From: Desulfovibrionaceae bacterium
GTDB lineage: Bacteria; Desulfobacterota; Desulfovibrionia; Desulfovibrionales; Desulfovibrionaceae
NCBI GenBank assembly: GCA_009783025.1
Contig: WRHY01000001.1
Coordinates: forward strand, 372,001-436,000
Direction: 5' to 3'
DNA: 64,000 bases
Under the pieces are notes generated by a model that saw only the letters and a list, made by a program, of their open reading frames with translations, made no database searches and was not told the DNA's origin. Position 1 is the stretch's first letter; each line of letters starts with the position of its first letter. Below are positions 52,507 through 61,820 of the stretch, piece by piece. Both the position numbers and the translations under genes were made by a program.

Positions 52507-53368
52507 ACGCGGGAAAAAGAATAATCAGCAGCACGCCGCCAAGAATAAGGCTCGCTCCGGCCCAGCCTTGAAGGGAAAACATCTCTCCCCAGAACCACCA
52601 GGCCAGCAGGGCGGCCAGGAGAGGCTCCAGGGTGGCGACAACAGCCACGACTGTGGGCGGCAGGCGTTTCAGGCCCTCGCAGTAGGACCAGTATGCCGCG
52701 TAGGTGCAGAAAAAACCCAACATGACAAGGGCTGTCCAAACGGTGGAGCTTTTAGCGCTGAAACTGACAAAGGGCAGAAGAAGCAGGGCTCCGGCGGGCA
52801 GGCACCAGCAATAGAGGGTGAGGGGCGAATACTGTTTGAGATAGTGCGCGCCGAAAATATAATGCAGGGAATAGCAAAATCCCGCTGTCAGTCCGGCCGC
52901 GATCCCGAGAAAACTTGCTCCCTGCGGGAGTCCGCCGCCGGACAGGCAGGCCAGTGTGGCTCCGCCTAGAGCCAGTGCCAGAGCAAGGAGCTTGGGGCCG
53001 GTAAAGAGTTCACGGAAGAACAGGCGGGAAAGCAAGGCGACCCAGGCCGGAGCGGTGTACAGCAGCACAGCGGCAAGGGCCGCTCCTGCCTCTTCCACCG
53101 CCAGGAAATACGCGGCGAAAAAACCGCTAATCCCCACACAGCCGAACGCGGCGAAGGTCAGCGCGATACGCGGAGGAACGCGGATCGCGCCCTTGGGCGC
53201 GGCGTGCAGCCAGAAGAAAAAAGCCCCAAAGACGGCCCGCCAGAAGGCGGCCTCCTGAGGGGAAAGCCCGTCGGCCATGCAGATACGGCCCAATGGGCCG
53301 AGAAAGGCCCAAAGCAGCGCCGCCAGGGCGGCAAAGACATAGCCAAGGCACTGCCGGTAGCGCTTCAT
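52421..53368 (-). CDS. EamA/DMT-family drug/metabolite transporter
   Basis: 315 aa from the ATG at 53368 (MKRYRQCLGYVFAALAALLW), with ten hydrophobic helices in two EamA repeats (e.g. AGAALAAVLLYTAPAWVALL and RLPPTVVAVVATLEPLLAAL). The same frame runs upstream through a family I palindrome to a TTG at 53599 with GAGGGG before it, giving a 392-aa form; which start is used is uncertain. The Pro/Ala-rich C-terminal tail overlaps the convergent efflux lipoprotein gene by 86 nt. Substrate unknown. Confidence 0.85.
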   Translation of the reverse strand: MKRYRQCLGYVFAALAALLWAFLGPLGRICMADGLSPQEAAFWRAVFGAFFFWLHAAPKGAIRVPPRIALTFAAFGCVGISGFFAAYFLAVEEAGAALAAVLLYTAPAWVALLSRLFFRELFTGPKLLALALALGGATLACLSGGGLPQGASFLGIAAGLTAGFCYSLHYIFGAHYLKQYSPLTLYCWCLPAGALLLLPFVSFSAKSSTVWTALVMLGFFCTYAAYWSYCEGLKRLPPTVVAVVATLEPLLAALLAWWFWGEMFSLQGWAGASLILGGVLLIILFPASTAPPVPTPEDSAPACADPLPQSPRPGP

Positions 53369-53565
53369 TTTGTCGTGATACTTCGTCAGGCTACGCTTTT
53401 GCTCGGGGGGCAGGACCGAAGAGCTGACTCGCCACCTCCTGTGGCTCGCCCTTCGGGCGGGGTCGCATTCGCTCCCCCGTCCAATTCCGCTCTCCTGCGG
53501 AATTGTCAGCCCTCCCTCGCAAAAACTTGCCTTCCTCGTCTGACAACAAACTGAAACGCTACCGG
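53353..53565. repeat. Long modular palindrome, family I, copy 5, with nested inner palindrome
   Basis: 213 bp. Outer arms GCCGGTAGCGCTTCATTTTG and CAACAAACTGAAACGCTACC; loop side GGGGGGCAGGACCGAAGAG. Compared with copy 4 it carries an extra 86 bp (53424-53509) that starts CTGACTCGCC, contains CCCTTCGGGCGGG and CAATTCCGCTCTCCTGCGGA, and ends ATTGTCAG. A matching inner unit is present in copy 7. It overlaps the EamA start region. Confidence 0.88.
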
Positions 53566-53619
53566 CTTTGTTCAAATTGATGGGATGGCCCTTTTGCAAG
53601 CTGCCCCTCTGCTCATATC

Positions 53620-54669
53620 TTAATACGCATGGTCCGAATCCAACTCCTCCGGCGTAACCTTGTGCGAGAAGATGTAATAGACCCAGGACTGGTAGCCGAT
53701 AACTATGGGCACGCAGATCAGCGCCACGAACAACATGATGGTCAACGTCAGTTGAGAGGAAGCTGCCTTGGCCACGGTAATGCTCGCCTCGGGCGAAATG
53801 CTCGAAGGAATGATGGCCGGGTACATGCCGAGCACGCCGAACAGGGTGACCAGCACGATGAATCCCGCGCTGGCGGCAAAAGCCCCGGCCAGGATTTCCG
53901 CCTTGAGCAGGAAAGGCAGGGTAACGAGCAGCACCACGGCCAAAACGGGAATAATCATCATGGCCGGGGTACGCAGGTAGTTGGCATAGAGCGGAGTATA
54001 GTAGGCTGTGGCGATAAGAAAGGCCACGGCCACCCCGGCCAGCGGAAGCCAGAGCGTTCTGGCGGCGTGAACGGCGCGGTCATGCAGGGGGTTCACTGAT
54101 TTGATGGCCAGCCAGATGGCGCCGTGCGTGGCGAACATCAGGACAAAGAACACGCCGCCGAGCAAACCGTAGGGATTGAGCAGCATGAGAATGTTTCCGA
54201 GATATACGCCCTGCTCGTTGATGGGAATGCCCTGGAACAGGTTGGCAAAGGCCACGCCGAGCAGCAGAGCGGGCAGGAAACTGCCCAGGAACTGGAAGCC
54301 GTCCCAGACGTTGCGCCATTGCGGGTGATCTATCTTGTTGCGGAATTCAAAGGACACCGCGCGGAAGATAAGGGCAAAAAGCAGAATCAGCAGCGGGGCG
54401 TACAAAGCGCTGAACATGACGGCATAGGCCAGAGGGAAGGCCGCGAAGGTCACGCCGCCCGCCGTGATCAGCCAGACTTCATTGCCGTCCCAAAACGGAC
54501 CCGCCGCATTGAAAATGACCCGGCGGTCCTCGTTTGTTTTGCCCAGAAAGGGCAGTAGCGTGCCCATGCCCAGGTCGAAACCGTCAAGCATGAAGTAGAT
54601 CGCCCACAGCAGGCCCCAGAGAAAGAACCAGGTGGTCTGCAGGAATTCATGAGTTAAAATATCAAACAT
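53620..54669 (-). CDS. cydB: Cytochrome bd ubiquinol/menaquinol oxidase subunit II
   Basis: 349 aa, about nine helices. Subunit II hallmarks: FFLWGLLWAIYFMLDGFDLG, GPFWDGNEVWLITAGGVTFA and the final GYQSWVYYIFSHKVTPEEL. With CydA it reduces oxygen to water without pumping protons, giving oxygen tolerance to an anaerobe. It lies 49 bp after cydA. No CydX-like small gene was seen downstream. Confidence 0.96.
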   Translation of the reverse strand: MFDILTHEFLQTTWFFLWGLLWAIYFMLDGFDLGMGTLLPFLGKTNEDRRVIFNAAGPFWDGNEVWLITAGGVTFAAFPLAYAVMFSALYAPLLILLFALIFRAVSFEFRNKIDHPQWRNVWDGFQFLGSFLPALLLGVAFANLFQGIPINEQGVYLGNILMLLNPYGLLGGVFFVLMFATHGAIWLAIKSVNPLHDRAVHAARTLWLPLAGVAVAFLIATAYYTPLYANYLRTPAMMIIPVLAVVLLVTLPFLLKAEILAGAFAASAGFIVLVTLFGVLGMYPAIIPSSISPEASITVAKAASSQLTLTIMLFVALICVPIVIGYQSWVYYIFSHKVTPEELDSDHAY

Positions 54670-54718
54670 AGCTTATATCCTCATGGCGAGAGAGTTGAGG
54701 GCAACATCCGCTACGCGG

Positions 54719-56128
54719 CTAAGCCGCAGCCACCGGGCCCTTGATGGCGAAACGGCGCAACAGGTAGATAGCCAGAACGCCCAAAAGCCCGTAAATGACG
54801 GTAAACGCGGCCAGGGACAAGGCGACGGAACTGCCCGGCACCGGCGAAATGCCTTGCGCGGTGAGCATGAGCTTGTACACAAGCCAGGGTTGCCGCCCGA
54901 CCTCGGCCACCATCCAGCCCGCCATGATGGCGATATAGGGCAGGGGAATGGCATAGGCGAGAATCCGGGCAAAGCCGGGGCGGTCCGCGATGCTGTTCCT
55001 CCATACATAGGCCAGGGCGGCCAGCAGGATGAACAGGCCACCCAGGCCTGCCATGAGCCGGAAAGAAAGGAAGGTGAGCAATACCGGAGGCATGGCCTCC
55101 TCGGGCTGCAAGGGGCGTATGATTTTTTCCCCGTCCGGCATCACGGCCACAGGCAGCGAGGGATCATATCCGGTCCTGGCCTGGAATTCGGCAAAATCCA
55201 GAGGGGCGAGTTCCTTCAGGCCCTTCACCTCGGCGTTGAAGTCGCCGAAAGCCAGGAAACTGAGCAGGCCGGGAATGGGCAGCAGTTCAAAATAATTTTC
55301 CTTTTTAGCTTCATTGGGCAGGGTCAGCAGATACATGGGCACGGACGTGCCGGTTTCCCAATGCGCTTCCATGGCCGCCAACTTGGTGGGCTGGATTCTG
55401 GCCACGGTCATGCCGTGGTTGTGGCCGTGCACGGCCAACACAACAGACAACACCAGGGTCCAGACCGCGGCCATCTTGAACGAGCGGTTGAAAAAGTCGC
55501 TTTCATTCTTGCGCACCAGGTGCCAGGCGGAAATGCCGAGCACGAAAAAGCCGGCCAGTATCCACGAGGCCAAGATGGTATGGAAAAACTGGCTCCAGGC
55601 AAAGGGGTTGCTGATAACCGTGAAAAAGTCGGTCAGAACCGCCTTGCCGTTAACAAAGTCGGCGCCCACGGGATTCTGCATCCAGCCGTTGGCAATGATA
55701 ATCCAGATTGCGGAAAGATTGCCCGCCGCGGCCACGACCCAAATGGCAAAACAGTGCACCTTTTTGGAAACCTTGTCCCAACCAAAGTGCCACACCGCGA
55801 CAAAGGTGGATTCGAGGAAAAAGGCCAGCGTGGCTTCAATAGCCAGGATAGAGCCGAAAATGTCGCCCACGCCGTGGGAGTAGTTCGACCAGTTGGTGCC
55901 GAACTGAAACTCCAGTGTGATGCCGGTGACAATACCGAGCACAAAGTTGATGATAAAAAGCTTGCCCCAGAATTTGGCCATTCTTTTGTACTGCTCGTTC
56001 CCGGTCCGGACGTAAATGGTCTCCATAATGGCCAGGAGCACCGACAGGCCGAGGGTGAGCGGAACAAAGATGAAGTGGAAAAATACCGTTACCGCGAACT
56101 GCAGCCGCGACAACATCACAACATCCAT
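54719..56128 (-). CDS. cydA: Cytochrome bd ubiquinol/menaquinol oxidase subunit I
   Basis: 469 aa. AGGGG lies 6 nt before the ATG. Heme ligand His18 (VFFHFIFVPLTLG), the Q-loop region with HGHNHGMTVARIQPTKLAAM, and GWMVAEVGRQPWLVY are all present. The Q-loop is of the shorter type. It binds hemes b558, b595 and d. Its 495-bp upstream region holds a family I palindrome. Confidence 0.96.
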   Translation of the reverse strand: MDVVMLSRLQFAVTVFFHFIFVPLTLGLSVLLAIMETIYVRTGNEQYKRMAKFWGKLFIINFVLGIVTGITLEFQFGTNWSNYSHGVGDIFGSILAIEATLAFFLESTFVAVWHFGWDKVSKKVHCFAIWVVAAAGNLSAIWIIIANGWMQNPVGADFVNGKAVLTDFFTVISNPFAWSQFFHTILASWILAGFFVLGISAWHLVRKNESDFFNRSFKMAAVWTLVLSVVLAVHGHNHGMTVARIQPTKLAAMEAHWETGTSVPMYLLTLPNEAKKENYFELLPIPGLLSFLAFGDFNAEVKGLKELAPLDFAEFQARTGYDPSLPVAVMPDGEKIIRPLQPEEAMPPVLLTFLSFRLMAGLGGLFILLAALAYVWRNSIADRPGFARILAYAIPLPYIAIMAGWMVAEVGRQPWLVYKLMLTAQGISPVPGSSVALSLAAFTVIYGLLGVLAIYLLRRFAIKGPVAAA

Positions 56129-56623
56129 AACATACCCCTTTGGCAGAGGAGGAGGGCGTCAGCGCTGAGATGGCTGCAATGCCCGCCCCCGGTTAATTAG
56201 ACATATAACATTTCGCCAGGGCTGAGCCGTGGCGGGGAGTTTGCGGCGCTTCCGGTATTGTCTCAGTTTGGCGTGATACTTCGTCAGGCTTGCTTTGTCC
56301 TCCGGGGCAGGACCGAAGAGTCCAGCCCCATCGGCCAAAGCGGCGTCTTCCTCGTCTGACACCAAACTGAGACAATACCGGCATTGCCCAAGCTAAGGCA
56401 TTATCGTGCTTCCGGGCAAGTGAAGCTGGAATTTAGTCACTATCAGGAACTATTACCATAAGCAATAGTTTTTCACACTCGGAATATATCAGTAAATGTA
56501 TTCACCCGCAACAATCTTCAAAAAGATATCCGCTGAACGCGGGTTTACAGGGCATCGGCTTTTCTGTACCTTATTTGCTGGATTCACCACACACGCGGCA
56601 TACTTATCCGGAGGCGCACCACC
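56129..56623. other. 495-bp divergent gap between cydA and the glycan operon
   Basis: Contains the family I palindrome (56252-56381), then AT-rich sequence. An inverted repeat AACTATT-accataagc-AATAGTT (56448-56470) followed by TTT lies about 155 bp before the rmlA start; it may be an operator or a weak terminator. The AT-rich 56470-56620 part is the likely promoter region of the glycan operon. No gene seen. Confidence 0.5.
56252..56381. repeat. Long modular palindrome, family I, copy 6
   Basis: 130 bp. Arms CCGGTATTGTCTCAGTTTGG and CCAAACTGAGACAATACCGG are perfect. The interior has GCGTGATACTTCGTCAGGC and GGGGCAGGACCGAAGAGTC, as in copies 3-5. A weaker arm-like unit (TTGCCCAAGCTAAGGCATTA) follows at 56384-56403. 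Confidence 0.88.
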
Positions 56624-57526
56624 ATGGCTCCTGTATCCTGGAAGGGCATTATTCTGGCCGGAGGTTCCGGAACACGGCTGTATCCGCTGACCTTAAGCGT
56701 GAGCAAACAGCTCATGCCGATATATGACAAACCCATGATCTATTATCCGCTGTCAGTGCTCATGCTGGCCGGCATCAGGGATATCTGCGTCATTTCAACG
56801 CCGCGCGACCTGCCTTTGTTTCGTGATTTGCTGGGCGACGGCTCGCGTTGGGGCTGCCGCTTTTCCTACACGGAACAGCCAAAGCCGGAAGGCATAGCCC
56901 AGGCCTTTTTGCTGACCAGGGATTTCATCAGAGACAGCAATGTCTGCCTTATTCTCGGGGATAACATCTTTTTCGGCCAGGGCCTGACAGGGGCGTTGGA
57001 GTGCGCCATGAGCCGGGAGCGCGGAGCCACGGTATTCGGTTACCATGTGCGTGATCCGGAGCGCTACGGGGTGATGGAGTTTGACCGGGAAAAAAGGGTT
57101 TTGACTATTGAAGAGAAACCCGCCAAGCCCAAATCGAACTATGCCGTGACCGGACTGTATTTCTACGACCGGGAGATAGCGGATGTGGCTGCAAGCATCC
57201 GGCCTTCGGCCAGGGGCGAACTGGAAATTACCGACGTGAACAACGAATATCTGCGCCGGGGCAGTCTGAATGCCGAACTGCTGGGACGCGGCATTGCCTG
57301 GCTCGATACCGGCACCCATGACGCGCTGCTGGCCGCAGGAACCTTTGTCCAGGCCGTGGAAGCCCGGCAAGCCCTGAAAATTTCTTGTCCTGAAGAAATA
57401 GCCTGGCGCAAAGGCTACATTTCCGACGCCGAACTGGCTGGTTTGGCCGGGCCCCTTGCTAAAACGGGTTATGGGCAGTATCTTCAGGCCTTATTGGATG
57501 ATACGCTGCCTGGAAATACCCTGTGA
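56624..57526 (+). CDS. rmlA: Glucose-1-phosphate thymidylyltransferase
   Basis: 300 aa; GGAGG lies 9 nt before the ATG. Nucleotidyltransferase motif [13 protein letters not shown] (residues 11-23) with Lys28 ([19 protein letters not shown]), [11 protein letters not shown] and [19 protein letters not shown], all typical of RmlA/RfbA. It makes dTDP-glucose. The other rhamnose genes (rmlB, C, D) are not adjacent. Overlaps the galE reading frame start region; first gene of a five-gene glycan operon. Confidence 0.94.
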   Translation: MAPVSWKGIILAGGSGTRLYPLTLSVSKQLMPIYDKPMIYYPLSVLMLAGIRDICVISTPRDLPLFRDLLGDGSRWGCRFSYTEQPKPEGIAQAFLLTRDFIRDSNVCLILGDNIFFGQGLTGALECAMSRERGATVFGYHVRDPERYGVMEFDREKRVLTIEEKPAKPKSNYAVTGLYFYDREIADVAASIRPSARGELEITDVNNEYLRRGSLNAELLGRGIAWLDTGTHDALLAAGTFVQAVEARQALKISCPEEIAWRKGYISDAELAGLAGPLAKTGYGQYLQALLDDTLPGNTL

Positions 57527-57546
57527 ATGCCGGAGGAGCTTCTCCC

Positions 57547-58563
57547 ATGCTGAAGCAAGTGGCCGTAATCGGAGGAGCCGGATATATCGGTTCGCACGCC
57601 GCCATGACCCTGCATGCGGCCGGGTATGATGTTGTTGTGTTTGACAATCTTTCCACAGGACATGCGGAGTTTCTGCGTTTCGGCCGCCATGTGCGGGGGG
57701 ATTTGGGCGATCCGGCGGCGTTGGACGCGTTTTTCGCCGCCAATGACATCCGGACGGTCATGCATTTTGCCGCCTGCGCCTATGTGGGAGAGTCGGTCAG
57801 CGATCCGGCGAAATACTACCGGAATAACGTGGCCAATACCTTGAACCTGCTGGATTGCTGCCGTAAATACCAGGTTGCCAATGTCATTTTCTCCTCAACC
57901 TGTTCCACCTATGGCGTTCCCACGGCCTTGCCCATAACGGAAGATCACCCGCAGCAGCCCATCAATCCTTACGGCCGGACCAAGCTGGCCATTGAATGGG
58001 CCTTGCAGGATTTTTCCGCTGCTTATGGTCTTCGCGTATGCAGCCTGCGCTACTTCAATGCCGCCGGGGCTGCCCCGGCTTCTCTGCGGGCCGGGATCGG
58101 AGAAAAGCACGATCCGGAAACTCATCTCATCCCCCTGGTGCTCAAGGCCGCCGGCAATCCGCCCCACGATCTGGAAAGGGGTATCCGGGTTTTCGGCACA
58201 GACTATGACACCAAGGACGGCACATGCATCCGTGATTACATCCATGTCTGCGATCTGGCGGATGCGCATATTCTGGCCATGCAATACCTGGAAGCCGGGG
58301 GCGGGCGCGCCGCGTTCAACCTCGGCAACGGCCAGGGCTATTCAGTGCGGGAAGTGATTGACTCTGCAAGGCGCGTCACCGGTCTGCCCATCAAGGCCGT
58401 GACAGCGGCCCGGCGGCCCGGCGATCCGGGCATACTGATTGGCGACGCGGCCAGGGCGGTGTCCGAACTTGGCTGGAAGCCCAAATTCGCCGGGCTTGAC
58501 GATATTGTGCAAAGCGCCTGGGACTGGGAACGTTCCCTGAGCGGGCAACAGCAGGTGCTGTGA
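57547..58563 (+). CDS. galE: UDP-glucose 4-epimerase
   Basis: 338 aa from the ATG at 57547 (GGAGG 10 nt upstream); a GTG at 57523 would overlap rmlA. Rossmann motif VIGGAGYIGSHAAMTLH, catalytic Ser in SSTCSTYGVP, Tyr/Lys in NPYGRTKLAIE, and the GalE-type KDGTCIRDYIHVCDLADAH. It supplies UDP-galactose or a related sugar to the glycan pathway. Confidence 0.94.
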   Translation: MLKQVAVIGGAGYIGSHAAMTLHAAGYDVVVFDNLSTGHAEFLRFGRHVRGDLGDPAALDAFFAANDIRTVMHFAACAYVGESVSDPAKYYRNNVANTLNLLDCCRKYQVANVIFSSTCSTYGVPTALPITEDHPQQPINPYGRTKLAIEWALQDFSAAYGLRVCSLRYFNAAGAAPASLRAGIGEKHDPETHLIPLVLKAAGNPPHDLERGIRVFGTDYDTKDGTCIRDYIHVCDLADAHILAMQYLEAGGGRAAFNLGNGQGYSVREVIDSARRVTGLPIKAVTAARRPGDPGILIGDAARAVSELGWKPKFAGLDDIVQSAWDWERSLSGQQQVL

Positions 58564-58564
58564 C

Positions 58565-60643
58565 ATGGCCGGGCGGCACGACGCTCCAGCGCCCGGCGGA
58601 CCGCAAAAGCGTCTGCTCAACCTGGGCTGCGGCGACACCTGGCATCAGGACTGGGTGAACCTGGATTTCCAGAGCCGGAGTCCGGCGGTCATCGCCTATG
58701 ACCTGCGTTTGGGCGTGCCCTTTGCCGATGACAGCGCTGATGTGATCTACCATTCCCATGTGCTGGAACATTTCACCCGTTCCGGCGGGGAGAAGTTCCT
58801 CGCGGAATGCTTCCGGGTCTTGCGGCCCGGCGGGCTCATGCGCGTTGTTGCTCCCGACCTGGAGAACATAGCGCGCGCCTATCTTGCGGCCCTTGAAGCA
58901 GCGCGGCAGGGTGGCAAAGAGGCCGGGGAACAACACGAATGGATGACCATCGAGCTTCTGGACCAGATGACGCGCACCGGACCCGGCGGGGAAATGGCGG
59001 CCTTCTGGAACCGTAATCCCGTGCCGCAGGAGGATTTTGTCGCTTCGCGCATGGGGCAGGAGTTCATACAGTACCGCCAACGCATGGCGGAGCGGCAGCC
59101 GCAGGCCGAACACCCGTGCACGCCTCTGCCCGTCGTAAACAGGCAGTTTTATCTCGGCGGAGAGCTGCATCGCTGGATGTACGACAGCGTCGCCCTTGAG
59201 CGGCTGCTCCTTGCCCTGGGGTTTTGCGAGGTCACGCGGCAGCAATATGACGTCTCGCTGGATCCGGATATTCTCCGCTACGGACTTGACGCCGCGCCGG
59301 ACCACGGCCTGCGCAAGCCGGATTCCTTCTTCATGGAAGCGATCAAGCCCTTGCGGCCTGAAGACACAAGCGTAAAAGTGGCGCTTTTCTCCACCCGTGA
59401 CTCGGGAGGGGCCGGTATTGCCGGACTGCGCTGTCATACCAGCTTTGCAGGAACAGGCATCCGGTCTGAAATGTATGTGGCCGAGCAGCATACCTGCGCT
59501 CCCCATCTGCACATCCTTCCGGGCAAGGGGCAGGTGCTCAGGTTGGGCGAAGGCGGCTCGGCCGTGCTTTCGACCCTCCGGCCGGGCGAGAGCCGCCGCT
59601 CGTCGCTCTATAAAAACAGGCCCAAGGGGCTGGAGTATTTTTCGATCCCGCAACAGTGCGTCGATTTGGGAGCCGTCCCCTTTTTTGACGATTTTGACCT
59701 GATCAACCTGCACTGGATCGCTGATTTTCTTGATGTGGGCATGTCCAGACGCTTTCTGCAAGGACGGCCCATAGTCTGGACCCTGCACGACATGCGCGCC
59801 TTTACCGGGGGTTGCCATTATACCGGGGATTGCCGGAAGTTCACGGAAAACTGCGGCGCCTGTCCGCAGCTTGGGTCCACGGATCCCAGGGATTTGAGCT
59901 TTGAAACCTGGCAGGCCTCCATGAGCGCCTACCGCGGCCTGAACATGCACATTGTCGCGCCCAGTGCGTGGCTGGCGGAAGAGGCGCGGAAAAGCAGCCT
60001 GTTCAAACGCTTCCCGGTTCATGTCATTCCTTATGCGCAGCCTCTGGATATTTTCAAGCCGCTGCCCAGGGAACCTCTGCGGCGCGGTCTGGGAATCAAA
60101 GCGGATGAACTGGTGCTGACCTTTGTCTCCCAGCATCTGGGCAACAAGCGCAAGGGCATGGAATTTCTTTTGGACGCTCTGGGCCTTATTGCCGCCGGGC
60201 CGCTTCGGGAAACGGTCCGGGTACTCCTTATGGGCGCCAACCCGCCGGATATCTTTTTCAAGCTGGGGTTGCGGACCGAAGCTTTGGGCCACCTGGACCG
60301 GCCCGAACAGGCCGCCGCGGTGTACAATCTTTCGGATGCCGTGCTGGCGCCGTCCCTTGAAGACAACTCCCCCAACGTCATTTGCGAAGCGGCCGGCTGC
60401 GGCGTTCCTGTTGTGGCTTTTGCCGCGGGCGGGATACCCGAGATGATCCGGCATCAGCAGACCGGTTGGCTCGCGCCTGTCGGTTCCGCCGAGTCCCTGG
60501 CCGAGGGAATCGCCTGGGCGGCTGAGGCGCGTAAGGACCCGGCCTTGCGCAGCCGCTGCCGGGCTCTGGCTCTGGAAACGTGGTCCCCCCAGTTGAGGGC
60601 CGCCGACTATTTGGCCTTGTTCCGGGAGATTACGGGAAAATAA
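58565..60643 (+). CDS. Fusion of a SAM methyltransferase and a GT4 glycosyltransferase
   Basis: 692 aa, 1 nt after galE. Residues about 15-250 are a class I methyltransferase: LLNLGCGDTWHQDWVNLD (SAM site), SADVIYHSHVLEHF and FRVLRPGGLMRVVAPDLEN. A GT-B glycosyltransferase follows from about 270 (KVALFSTRDSGGAGIAGLRC) with IVWTLHDMRAFTGGCHYTGD, LTFVSQHLGNKRKGM and the donor-site motif PSLEDNSPNVICEAAGCGVP (GT4-type E-x7-E). It probably adds and methylates or caps a sugar of the surface glycan. No frameshift separates the parts. Confidence 0.85.
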   Translation: MAGRHDAPAPGGPQKRLLNLGCGDTWHQDWVNLDFQSRSPAVIAYDLRLGVPFADDSADVIYHSHVLEHFTRSGGEKFLAECFRVLRPGGLMRVVAPDLENIARAYLAALEAARQGGKEAGEQHEWMTIELLDQMTRTGPGGEMAAFWNRNPVPQEDFVASRMGQEFIQYRQRMAERQPQAEHPCTPLPVVNRQFYLGGELHRWMYDSVALERLLLALGFCEVTRQQYDVSLDPDILRYGLDAAPDHGLRKPDSFFMEAIKPLRPEDTSVKVALFSTRDSGGAGIAGLRCHTSFAGTGIRSEMYVAEQHTCAPHLHILPGKGQVLRLGEGGSAVLSTLRPGESRRSSLYKNRPKGLEYFSIPQQCVDLGAVPFFDDFDLINLHWIADFLDVGMSRRFLQGRPIVWTLHDMRAFTGGCHYTGDCRKFTENCGACPQLGSTDPRDLSFETWQASMSAYRGLNMHIVAPSAWLAEEARKSSLFKRFPVHVIPYAQPLDIFKPLPREPLRRGLGIKADELVLTFVSQHLGNKRKGMEFLLDALGLIAAGPLRETVRVLLMGANPPDIFFKLGLRTEALGHLDRPEQAAAVYNLSDAVLAPSLEDNSPNVICEAAGCGVPVVAFAAGGIPEMIRHQQTGWLAPVGSAESLAEGIAWAAEARKDPALRSRCRALALETWSPQLRAADYLALFREITGK

Positions 60644-61782
60644 TGCGCGTTGCTCTGATTCACTACTGGCTCGTGACCATGCGCGGGGGAGAGAACGTGC
60701 TTGAAGCGCTGCTCGATCTCTTCCCTCAGGCGGATATCTTCACCCACGCCTATGCTCCTGAGGCGGTTTCCGCAAAAATCCGGGCCGCCAGGGTCAACAC
60801 TACCTTTATCCAGAAGCTTCCTCTGGCCACCAAGGCGTATCAGAAGTATCTCCCCCTGATGCCGCTGGCCCTGGAGCAGTTGGACTTGCGCGGCTATGAT
60901 CTGGTGATCAGTTCCGAGTCCGGCCCGGCCAAAGGGGTGCTCACCAGCGCGGATACCCTGCATCTTTGCTACTGCCACACGCCCATGCGCTATTTGTGGG
61001 ATATGTACCAGGACTACCTGGCTGCATCCGGCCCGATTACTCGCGGCGCACTGCGCTTTTTCAGCCACAGGCTCCGGCTTTGGGATGCGGCGTCCGCCCA
61101 GCGGGTGGATTATTTTGCCGCCAATTCCCGCAATGTGGCCAGGCGAATTGCCAAGCACTACAGGCGGGAGGCCGAGATTATTCACCCGCCTGTGGATGTG
61201 GATTTTTTCAGTCCGCAAGACGGCGCGTTCCCCGAGCCGGAAGACTACTATCTGTACGTTGGACAGCTTGTCGGATATAAACGGGTGGATGTGGCTGTGG
61301 ACGCCTGCACGCGCCTGGGCAAAAAGCTGGTGGTTATCGGAGACGGTCCGGAGCGCAAAAGGCTTGAACAGGCGGCCGGGCCGGGCGTCACTTTTCTGGG
61401 CAACCAGAAGAAAGACCTTTTGCGCCGGTACATGCAGCGCTGTAAGGCCCTGCTCTTTCCGGGCGAGGAAGATTTCGGCATCGTTCCGCTGGAGGCCATG
61501 GCCTCGGGCAGGCCGGTCATTGCCTACGGCAAAGGCGGCGCGCTTGAAACGGTTATTCCCGGCAAAACCGGGCTGCTGTTTCAAGAACAGAACGTTTCTT
61601 CCCTGTGCAATGCCCTGGAAGAGTTTGCCCCTGATTCCGGTGCTTTTTCACCGCAAGTGCTGCTTGAGCATGCCGGAGGCTTTTCTCACGCGGTCTTCCG
61701 GCGCGGGTTCAGCGTATTTTACGAGCGTTGCCGGGCCGCCTGGGAAAAGAGCCCGGCGGAAGGTAGTATTGGCCGCGAGTGA
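60643..61782 (+). CDS. GT4-family glycosyltransferase
   Basis: 379 aa. The start overlaps the previous stop by 1 nt (TAATG). It begins MRVALIHYWLVTMRGGENVL, a WbaZ-type start, with CYCHTPMRYLWDMYQDYLAA and the nucleotide-sugar motif FPGEEDFGIVPLEAMASGRP (E-x7-E). A mannosyl- or similar hexosyl-transferase is likely; the exact sugar cannot be told. Confidence 0.9.
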   Translation: MRVALIHYWLVTMRGGENVLEALLDLFPQADIFTHAYAPEAVSAKIRAARVNTTFIQKLPLATKAYQKYLPLMPLALEQLDLRGYDLVISSESGPAKGVLTSADTLHLCYCHTPMRYLWDMYQDYLAASGPITRGALRFFSHRLRLWDAASAQRVDYFAANSRNVARRIAKHYRREAEIIHPPVDVDFFSPQDGAFPEPEDYYLYVGQLVGYKRVDVAVDACTRLGKKLVVIGDGPERKRLEQAAGPGVTFLGNQKKDLLRRYMQRCKALLFPGEEDFGIVPLEAMASGRPVIAYGKGGALETVIPGKTGLLFQEQNVSSLCNALEEFAPDSGAFSPQVLLEHAGGFSHAVFRRGFSVFYERCRAAWEKSPAEGSIGRE

Positions 61783-61820
61783 AAGCTCGCCTTATTCACT
61801 CCAACAAGGACAGCCCCTGA

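Noticed and set aside
58391..60454. 687-aa open frame antisense to the methyltransferase-glycosyltransferase
   Set aside because: Shadow of a gene with clear SAM and GT4 motifs.
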